Below, piece by piece: positions 20,640 through 26,219 of a stretch of DNA of 26,219 nt. Made by a program: the position numbers and the translations under genes. Position 1 is the stretch's first letter, and each line of letters begins with the position of its first letter. This DNA is from Fen-1038 sp042408355 (lineage in GTDB: Bacteria; Chloroflexota; Anaerolineae; Anaerolineales; Villigracilaceae). The DNA is taken from contig JBHORD010000100.1 in NCBI GenBank assembly GCA_042408355.1, positions 1-26,219 of the forward strand. Reading direction: 5' to 3'. A model generated the notes under the pieces. It was not told where the DNA came from and made no database searches. It saw nothing but the letters and a program-made list of their open reading frames with translations.

Positions 20640-20810
20640 TTACCAACGCGTCCGCTTCACGTGCTCGTTCGACTTGACGGTCAGTTTGTAACGCCCGCGC
20701 AGGCGGCGCCGCTTTAGAACCGCGCGTCCGTCGGCGGTGGCCATGCGGGCGCGAAATCCGTGCACGCGCACGCGGCGGCGGATTTTGGGTTGATAAGTTC
20801 GCTTGGTCAT
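20640..20810 (-). CDS. rpmH: 50S ribosomal protein L34
   Basis: A 56-codon frame from ATG 20810 to TAA 20640 encodes L34: MTKRTYQPKIRRRVRVHGFR, then ARMATADGRAVLKRRRLRGR, then YKLTVKSNEHVKRTRW. The KRTYQP start, HGFRARM and GRAVLKRRR blocks are diagnostic. The C-terminus runs about ten residues past the usual end (KLTV), giving a tail KSNEHVKRTRW. GAGGAACG precedes the ATG. It leads the rpmH-rnpA-yidD-lipoprotein-yidC-jag unit. A longer open frame in another register over the same bases is a shadow. Confidence 0.95.
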   Translation of the reverse strand: MTKRTYQPKIRRRVRVHGFRARMATADGRAVLKRRRLRGRYKLTVKSNEHVKRTRW

Positions 20811-20903
20811 GATAATCGTTCCTCACTTACTGTTGATGATTGCAAGTTCCTTATGAATTGAATTCTGCGTTGGGAACCGGCTGCCGAATTAGAGAAGCAC
20901 GGT

Positions 20904-20933
20904 ATTATACCGTAAAGATTTGGATTCGGTCAA
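20904..20933 (-). promoter_or_regulatory. Near-consensus sigma-70 promoter of rpmH
   Basis: On the minus strand TTGACC (-35, plus 20928-20933) and TATAAT (-10, plus 20904-20909) are separated by 18 bases. The leader to the rpmH ATG is about 86 bases. The -10 sits in the centre of a 15-base palindrome, ACGGTATAATACCGT (20899-20913). The -35 lies just before the trkA stop of the upstream gene. Confidence 0.8.
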
Positions 20934-20936
20934 TTT

Positions 20937-21641
20937 TTAGATCGGCGCTTTGTCCCTCGGTTCGCGCGTTGGATAAACCGGATGCGCGAGCAATTCGGCC
21001 AGCATTTTTGCGCCTTCCGGGCTGGCTATTGCCACTATCTCGTCGCCTTCCTGAAAAATGCTGTCGCCGCGCGGCAATGTCATCTTACCGTCGCGAATGA
21101 TGGCGGCAATTACACATTGTTCCTCAAACTTCATATCCTTCAATGCCATACCGATGCCTTTAGCGCCCGGCGGAATTTTTTCCTCGACCACCGAATAGTT
21201 GCCGCGGCGAAGTTTGAGCAGGGTCATCATATCGCCCAGCGACATTTCCTCGGCCACCAATTGAGCCAGAATTTCAGCCTGATTGAGAAAAACATCCACG
21301 CCCATTTCAGCGTTGAACAACCAGGCATTCTTCGGATTGTTGACGCGCGCAATGACGCGCGGAACATTGAACTCGAAGCGCGCCAGCGAAGTAACGACCA
21401 GATTGGTATCGTCCGAGCCGGTCACTGCCGCCAGCACATTGGCCTGCAAAACCCCCGCTTTTTCCAAAACGGTGGGCGAACTGCCGTCGCCTTCGACAAT
21501 TGATTCGGCGGGTAATTCCTGCTTCAATTTCTCAAGCAAAGCAGAGCGTTCTTCAATCACCTTGACCTGATGGCCGGCGTCCAGCAAAAGTTTGGCAAGG
21601 TAGGAACCGGTATTGCCGCCGCCAACAACAATTACAATCAT
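20937..21641 (-). CDS. TrkA/Ktr-type K+ channel regulatory protein (RCK), second of a pair
   Basis: The 234-residue protein has a Rossmann RCK_N domain with GGGNTG (7-12) and an acidic residue after strand 2 (VIEERS), GDGSSPTVLEKAGV, and AVTGSDDTNLVV, followed by an RCK_C (TrkA_C) domain (about 145-220: ALKDMKFEEQCVIAAIIRDG, then RGDSIFQEGDEIVAIAS). It should bind NAD(H) or ATP/ADP and gate a K+ transporter at the membrane. It starts two bases after its paralog, with GGAGGATG inside the end of that gene. No TrkH/KtrB pore gene is in view; nearby candidates are the P-type ATPase and APC permease. Confidence 0.93.
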   Translation of the reverse strand: MIVIVVGGGNTGSYLAKLLLDAGHQVKVIEERSALLEKLKQELPAESIVEGDGSSPTVLEKAGVLQANVLAAVTGSDDTNLVVTSLARFEFNVPRVIARVNNPKNAWLFNAEMGVDVFLNQAEILAQLVAEEMSLGDMMTLLKLRRGNYSVVEEKIPPGAKGIGMALKDMKFEEQCVIAAIIRDGKMTLPRGDSIFQEGDEIVAIASPEGAKMLAELLAHPVYPTREPRDKAPI

Positions 21642-21643
21642 GG

Positions 21644-22303
21644 CTACATCCTCCCTTCCACACCGATCATTTGCTCGAGCCGTTCCATCGCCGAGGATAC
21701 CACAGAGAGATACACGCGGTCGCCATCCTGAAACGCCGATCCGGTTACCGGGATGAAAGCCTGTCCATCGCGGACAATGGATACCACCGATATTTCACCC
21801 GGAACATTCAAATGATTTACAGTCCGCCCGGCCAACTGCGGCGGCGCTTCGATCACAACCAGCGAGGCTTCACCGCGTCCAAATGTGTAAATCACATCGA
21901 GGTCGGTATGCGTGACCACCTCACAGATTCGTTCCGCTCCCCAGTTTGTAGTCGAGACGGTAATTAAACCCAGGCGCTGATAAATCTCGGCGCGCAGAGG
22001 ATCATAAAGACGCGCCACCACGCGCGGCACATGAAAAATATTGCGGGCAATCCGCGCCGCGACGATGTTGGCATTGTCGGAGGAACTGGCTGCCACGAAA
22101 GCCTCTGCTGTTTCAACGCCCGCTTCGGTCAGGACGTTACGGTCAAAGCCGAGGCCGCGCACCACTTTGCCTTTGAAATTTGGACCAAGCTTGGCGATGG
22201 CATTTTCATCATGATCAATCACGGTCACGTCATGGCCCTGGCCAAGCAGCATCTGGCTTACCTGAAGCCCAACGCGCCCGCATCCCATCACTATGACTCT
22301 CAT
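21644..22303 (-). CDS. TrkA/Ktr-type K+ channel regulatory protein (RCK), first of a pair
   Basis: The 219-residue protein is a single RCK unit: GCGRVG dinucleotide loop (8-13), VIDHDENA with the ribose-binding acid, GLGFDRNVLTEAGVETAEAF, then an RCK_C domain (about 135-215: LAGRTVNHLNVPGEISVVSI, then GSAFQDGDRVYLSVV). Only distant resemblance to the neighbour (20937-21641) is seen, so they could form a heteromeric ring as in other two-TrkA systems. GAGGAGG lies before the ATG at 22303. The gene follows the P-type ATPase by 21 bases. Confidence 0.93.
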   Translation of the reverse strand: MRVIVMGCGRVGLQVSQMLLGQGHDVTVIDHDENAIAKLGPNFKGKVVRGLGFDRNVLTEAGVETAEAFVAASSSDNANIVAARIARNIFHVPRVVARLYDPLRAEIYQRLGLITVSTTNWGAERICEVVTHTDLDVIYTFGRGEASLVVIEAPPQLAGRTVNHLNVPGEISVVSIVRDGQAFIPVTGSAFQDGDRVYLSVVSSAMERLEQMIGVEGRM

Positions 22304-22324
22304 ATCACGCGCCTCCTCTCAAAG

Positions 22325-25129
22325 TTATCCGGACGGTTGATCGCCGCGGACATGATCCGCCCGGCGACCCATCGCTTTTCGTATCCACTCCAGCGAGTAT
22401 AGCACGAGCGGATATAAAAGGAATCCCAGCCAGTAAACCGGCGGCAATGGGACATGATTGAAAGCATGTGCAAGATTCGGAACATAGATCAATAAAAGGA
22501 TTCCCAGAATTTCAATCAAGACGCCCAGCAAGAGATAACGATTCCTGAACCATCCAAGCCGGGAGCTCCGTATCTTCGACGACCGGCAGGCGAAGGCATT
22601 GCCGACCTGCGACATGACAACGCCGGCATGAAATACGGTAATGGCGACTGCATACACCTGATCGGCTCCGATGATAAAGCGCAGGGAGCGGGGCACCGGA
22701 ATGGACGCCAACAGCGGGAGCTGCAAAATCGCCGCGTTCCCTGAAAGCAAATAAACCGCAAAGAAGCCCGCGTAACAAAGCGCGGCCTCAATGGAACCCA
22801 GCCACAATGCGCGCCCGATCACGCCGCGATCCAACAGAGGTTGGCTGCGCGGACGAGGTTTGCGCTGCATCACATCCGGTTCCGGGCTTTCCATTCCAAG
22901 CGCCAGTGCGGGAAACAGATCGGTGCCGAGGTCAATCGCCAAAATCTGACGGACGGTTAACGCCGGCGGAACGGTGGGAATCGAAGCAGTCACGATGAAT
23001 GGAAGGATTTCCGGGATATTACTCGAAAAAATATACGTGATGAATTTGCGAATATTATCGAATACAGCGCGGCCTTCTTCGATTGCGGCAATGATCGCGC
23101 CGAAATTATCGGTGGTCAAAATAATATCTGCGGCTTCTTTGGCGACGTCGGTGCCAATGATGCCCATCGAGATTCCAACATCGGCTTTGCGAAGCGCGGG
23201 GGCATCGTTGACACCGTCGCCCGTCACCGCGACCACATCACCGCGCGACTGGAAGGCGGAAACCAATCGCAATTTATGCTCGGGAGCCATGCGGGCAAAA
23301 ATAACTTCCTTTTTTAGAAGCGTCTGTAATTCGGCTTCATTCATGGCGTCGAGTTCCGAACCGGTCAGGATGATCGGATTCGGCGATGAGATCATGCCAA
23401 TACGCCGCGCGATGGATTCCGCAGTCAGACCATAATCGCCGGTAATCATCGCAATGCGGATGCCCGCCTGACGACAAACCCGAATCGCATTTTCCACTTC
23501 GGGACGCGGCGGATCCATCATCGCCATCAAACCGAGGAACGTCAAATCCCGTTCCACGTTCTCGATGGTGTACGGCCCGGAACGCAGCGGCAATTCACGC
23601 CGCGCCAGCGCCAGCACGCGCAAAGCCCCGCGCGCGTAATCGTCGTTCGCAGAAAGGATTTCGGCGCGCAAAGTATTATCGAGCGGGACAACATTTCCAT
23701 TGATCGAAATATGCGAACAAAGCTGGAGGATTTCACGCGGCGCGCCTTTGAGATACGCCACTTCGCGGTCAGTTAAGCGGTGGATGGTGGTCATGCGTTT
23801 CCGGCGCGCATCGAATGGAATCTCGTGAATGCGCGGGCAGGCGTTCAGCAATTCGTTTTCCTTCAACCCCGCTTTCAATGCAACGACCTTCATGGCCGCC
23901 TCGGTTGGGTCGCCCAGACTGGTCCAATGCGGATGTTCGGGCGAAGGCGGGTTGATGCGCGCATTGTTGCAGGCAAGCGCGGCCCGCATCAACTGCGCCC
24001 AATCTTCCTCGTAAGGCTGATGCGATGGAGAAGGCGAAAAATCCCCTTTGGGTTCATAACCGACACCGGATACTTTAATACGCCGGCGCGCCACCCAAAT
24101 TTCGCGGACGGTCATTTGATTCTGCGTCAGCGTTCCGCTTTTATCGGTGCAGATGACCGAAACGGAGCCCAGCGTTTCCACAATGGACAATTTTTTCGCA
24201 AGCACGTTTCGCTGGGCGAGACGCTGGACGGCCATCGCCAGCGAGAGCGTTAACGTGGCTTGCAGGCCTTCCGGAATGGCGGCGACGATGATGCCGATGG
24301 TCAAAAGAATCAACTCATGCAAACGGTATTGCAATTGGAAAAACGCAACCGCGGCGACAACGGCGCCAATACCCAATGCCAAAATGGTTGTCCGCCGGCT
24401 GAGGCGCGTCAGTTCGATTTGAAACGGGGTCGGCTCTTCCTTGACAGTCTGCGTCAGCTGTGCGACGCGCCCGAACTGCGTCAGCATACCGGTGGCATAA
24501 ACCACAGCGCGTCCTGTGCCGGATGCAACCGAGGTGCCGGCAAAAATCAAATTGGGGCGTTCCAAATCGCTCATCCCGGTTGGAAGCGACGGATCAGCGG
24601 TCTTGCGCGCAGGGACGGCTTCACCGGTCAATGTTGCATTGTTGGTGCGTAATCCAAATTCCTCCACCACGCGCGCATCCGCGGAGATGTTGTCGCCTTC
24701 GGCCAGAATCAAAACGTCGCCGGGGACCAGCTCACTCGCGGGAATGTAAACATCTTTACCGTCCCGAACGACGCGGGCATATGCCGGAAGGACCTGCCGC
24801 AGTTTTTCAATCGCCTGTCCGGCGCGGTATTCGCGCCAGAACGAAAATCCAAGATTGGCCAGCACGAGAATCCAAATGACGATTCCCAAAATCAAATCGC
24901 CTGAAAAGAACATGAGCGCGCCCGCCGCAATCAGAATCAGCGCGAGCGGATGAATGAGATGGGCCGCCAGCCTTTCCAGGAATGAAATTTGTTTTTGCTC
25001 GGAGATCAGGTTGGGGCCATATAAGGAGCGCCGCGAATCAGCTTCTGCGCCGGAAAGCCCCTCGGGCGAAGTCTCGAGGGCCGTGTAAACATCGGCAGCG
25101 CGCAAACTGTAAATCGGAGTAGTGCTCAT
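22325..25129 (-). CDS. P-type cation ATPase with Na+/K+-ATPase-like (P2C-like) signatures
   Basis: The 934-residue pump has all P2 domains: N-terminal Cation_ATPase_N region, actuator domain with TGE (168-170), M4 with IPEGL (285-289), phosphorylation site ICTDKSGTLTQ (D329), nucleotide domain with KGAPREIL (461-468), hinge TGDGVNDAP (636-644) and about ten membrane helices. M5 reads YIFSSNIPEILPFIV and M6 AIDLGTDLFPALALGMESPE, followed by DVMQRKPR. These match Na+/K+- and H+/K+-ATPases much better than Ca2+ pumps: E286, E707, D733 and D737 stand where the Na+/K+ pump has its K+/Na+ ligands. The last two helices (FRNRYLLLGVLIEILGILLL, VYWLGFLLYPLVLYSLEWIRK) also follow that pattern. There is no beta-subunit gene. 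One oddity is Ser instead of Thr in DKTGT. The ribosome-binding site is weak. Confidence 0.93.
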   Translation of the reverse strand: MSTTPIYSLRAADVYTALETSPEGLSGAEADSRRSLYGPNLISEQKQISFLERLAAHLIHPLALILIAAGALMFFSGDLILGIVIWILVLANLGFSFWREYRAGQAIEKLRQVLPAYARVVRDGKDVYIPASELVPGDVLILAEGDNISADARVVEEFGLRTNNATLTGEAVPARKTADPSLPTGMSDLERPNLIFAGTSVASGTGRAVVYATGMLTQFGRVAQLTQTVKEEPTPFQIELTRLSRRTTILALGIGAVVAAVAFFQLQYRLHELILLTIGIIVAAIPEGLQATLTLSLAMAVQRLAQRNVLAKKLSIVETLGSVSVICTDKSGTLTQNQMTVREIWVARRRIKVSGVGYEPKGDFSPSPSHQPYEEDWAQLMRAALACNNARINPPSPEHPHWTSLGDPTEAAMKVVALKAGLKENELLNACPRIHEIPFDARRKRMTTIHRLTDREVAYLKGAPREILQLCSHISINGNVVPLDNTLRAEILSANDDYARGALRVLALARRELPLRSGPYTIENVERDLTFLGLMAMMDPPRPEVENAIRVCRQAGIRIAMITGDYGLTAESIARRIGMISSPNPIILTGSELDAMNEAELQTLLKKEVIFARMAPEHKLRLVSAFQSRGDVVAVTGDGVNDAPALRKADVGISMGIIGTDVAKEAADIILTTDNFGAIIAAIEEGRAVFDNIRKFITYIFSSNIPEILPFIVTASIPTVPPALTVRQILAIDLGTDLFPALALGMESPEPDVMQRKPRPRSQPLLDRGVIGRALWLGSIEAALCYAGFFAVYLLSGNAAILQLPLLASIPVPRSLRFIIGADQVYAVAITVFHAGVVMSQVGNAFACRSSKIRSSRLGWFRNRYLLLGVLIEILGILLLIYVPNLAHAFNHVPLPPVYWLGFLLYPLVLYSLEWIRKAMGRRADHVRGDQPSG

Positions 25130-25138
25130 ATGGCATAA

Positions 25139-25170
25139 AACGGGAGACGCGATTTGATGGGTCTCCCGTT
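25139..25170 (-). terminator. Terminator after the APC permease gene
   Basis: AACGGGAGAC (25139-25148) and GTCTCCCGTT (25161-25170) make a perfect 10-bp stem with a 12-base loop. On the minus strand it is followed by TTTTAT. It lies five bases after the permease stop and ten bases upstream of the P-type ATPase start, so the ATPase needs read-through or its own promoter, which I cannot locate. Confidence 0.75.
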
Positions 25171-25174
25171 CCGG

Positions 25175-26219
25175 CTATTCTTGGCGGCCTTCTTCGTTTC
25201 CGGGCGCAGTTTCCTTCGGCGCGCCGCCTACCGTAGGTTGAGGCCGTTTGCTTTCGAGATATTGTTCAAGAAGGGAGGGCGCATCCGGATGATCCACATG
25301 CAAAGCATCGTCATACTCGCCGGCCAGAATCGGCTTCGGCTCATAGCGTAACGGACGGCGCACGCCAAACAATTCGAAGAATTTGCTCACAGACACCAGA
25401 ATCCGTTCGCGGACCGAATAGCGGTACTCCTGCATTTTGAGCGACTGCCACTCGACGATGGACGCCATCGAACCCTGGACGCGCGCCTTTTCACGCACAA
25501 TTCGATGAATTTGTTCGGGCGTGCGGTATCCACGGGGAGAAATCAAAAGGGCATTTGCCGCGATCACGAGAACGGTAAAGGAAATAAGAACCACCCAACC
25601 GCCCTCTGTCCACTTACCCGCGATCTGGCCAATAAAAACAATGCCCGAAAGCACGCCGGCAAAGCCTGCGGCAAAGGCTCCCCACGTGCGCACCGCGCCT
25701 TTGTAGGTTACAAGGATGTGCTTGCGGATGGCAAAGCCCATTACCATGATCGGCATAAAGACGCCAATGCCATAATACGGAACCGCGGCGCTGGTGTTCG
25801 CACGCACAAGAAATTGAATAATGACCGCAACGATGAATCCTGCGGTTACGGAGCGGGTGAAGGTTCCCTGAGGATTTCGATAGACGACAATTTCGGGAAT
25901 TTCGCCAATCGCGACATCGCGCCAGGCGGTTGCCTGCAAATCCTGAAACGCGGTCATGGAGGCAGCGGCCAGCAGAGCGACCGCCAGGACCTGATAAGCC
26001 CAATACAACACCTCGCCGCCCGGAATTTGAGTGAATCCGATATAGGATAAATTGCCGACCAAAGATCGTCCCAGCGTCCCATCAAAGACATTAAAGTGCG
26101 CGGAAAAATAAGCCAGCAAAGCGGTCGTGACCCCGCCATAGAACAAAAAGGAAGTTTGGACAAAACGTCCGATGCCAGCCTTGCCGCTGTAGAAATTCCA
26201 TATCGCTTTAAGTTTCGGT
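25175..26219 (-). CDS. APC-superfamily permease, KimA-like K+ transporter (C-terminal 347 aa, cut by the window edge)
   Basis: The frame is open from base 26218 to the stop at 25175, so the gene starts outside the window; an internal TTG at 26146 is not the start. Visible are several membrane helices (SFLFYGGVTTALLAYF, VLYWAYQVLAVALLAAASM, SVTAGFIVAVIIQFLV, YYGIGVFMPIMVMGFAI, GAFAAGFAGVLSGIVFI, GWVVLISFTVLVIAANALL) and a cytoplasmic tail of about 110 residues. The order FQDLQATAWRDVAIGEIPEI, AVPYYGIGVFMPIMVMG and GKWTEGGWVVL recalls KimA/YdaO-type K+:H+ symporters (pattern LYAVGVF...F.EGAW) more than amino-acid permeases. K+ as substrate is inference, helped by the nearby TrkA pair. Confidence 0.85.
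   Translation of the reverse strand, partial: PKLKAIWNFYSGKAGIGRFVQTSFLFYGGVTTALLAYFSAHFNVFDGTLGRSLVGNLSYIGFTQIPGGEVLYWAYQVLAVALLAAASMTAFQDLQATAWRDVAIGEIPEIVVYRNPQGTFTRSVTAGFIVAVIIQFLVRANTSAAVPYYGIGVFMPIMVMGFAIRKHILVTYKGAVRTWGAFAAGFAGVLSGIVFIGQIAGKWTEGGWVVLISFTVLVIAANALLISPRGYRTPEQIHRIVREKARVQGSMASIVEWQSLKMQEYRYSVRERILVSVSKFFELFGVRRPLRYEPKPILAGEYDDALHVDHPDAPSLLEQYLESKRPQPTVGGAPKETAPGNEEGRQE

Noticed and set aside
20660..20675. TTCACGTG core inside rpmH as a possible parS site
   Set aside because: Only the 8-base core matches; flanks do not continue the TGTTTCACGTGAAACA palindrome.
20566..20826. 86-codon minus-strand frame overlapping rpmH
   Set aside because: It is out of frame with L34, whose sequence is unmistakable, and no family matches it.
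1..26219. tRNA, rRNA, CRISPR array, transposase, integrase or phage genes
   Set aside because: Looked for on both strands in all intergenic gaps; no cloverleaf, spaced direct repeats or mobile-element proteins were seen. A covariance-model search would be needed to rule out small RNAs.

Overview
The window looks like a chromosomal segment of an uncultured Chloroflexota bacterium, most likely class Anaerolineae. This is inferred from gene content and style: moderately GC-rich coding, DsbA-like proteins that start MSKKDREG, Tad ATPases mixed with two-component genes, and a split rpmH-rnpA-yidD-yidC-jag-parAB block. No rRNA or other marker is present to prove it. No tRNA, rRNA, CRISPR array, transposase or phage gene was found, and no gap above about 300 bases lacks a gene.

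Layout. At 1-418 (minus) lie the start of an unrecognised gene and a 61-residue putative membrane protein. They diverge from a plus-strand pair, a PduO-type cobalamin adenosyltransferase and a DUF554 membrane protein (447-1772), which ends at a terminator. Every gene from 1974 to the right edge is on the minus strand. Read in transcription order (right to left) the blocks are: (a) an ion-homeostasis block (26219-20937) with the C-terminal part of an APC-superfamily permease that resembles KimA K+ transporters, a P-type ATPase with the transmembrane signatures of the Na+/K+-ATPase group, and two TrkA/RCK proteins; (b) rpmH-rnpA-yidD-(BamB-like lipoprotein)-yidC-jag (20810-17205) behind a near-consensus promoter, ended by a strong hairpin; (c) pfkB-parA-parB-amidohydrolase (17006-12886); (d) two histidine kinases, an OmpR-type response regulator, a CpaE-like REC-ParA protein, a small conserved protein and the CpaF/TadA ATPase (12837-7069); (e) a double-HTH XRE regulator, a TPR protein, a GNAT acetyltransferase and a monoacylglycerol-lipase-like hydrolase (6994-3969); (f) a tandem pair of membrane-anchored DsbA-like proteins (3726-1974).

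How the genes fit together. Block b is the usual ribosome/RNase P/membrane-insertion set, with a PQQ-propeller lipoprotein between yidD and yidC. Block d joins sensory phosphotransfer to a Tad-type secretion ATPase, but no tadB, tadC or pilin gene is in view; one kinase starts with an MshEN-like domain of the kind that binds c-di-GMP in secretion ATPases. Block a reads as a K+/Na+ handling cluster.

The most useful second looks are: the Na+/K+-ATPase-like pump with K+ transport partners; the MshEN-like histidine kinase beside cpaE/cpaF; two promoters with an identical TATAAT-N6-ATG layout that predicts leaderless mRNAs; a 138-bp near-identical tract at the ends of the two DsbA genes that suggests gene conversion; and hairpin-rich intergenic repeats.
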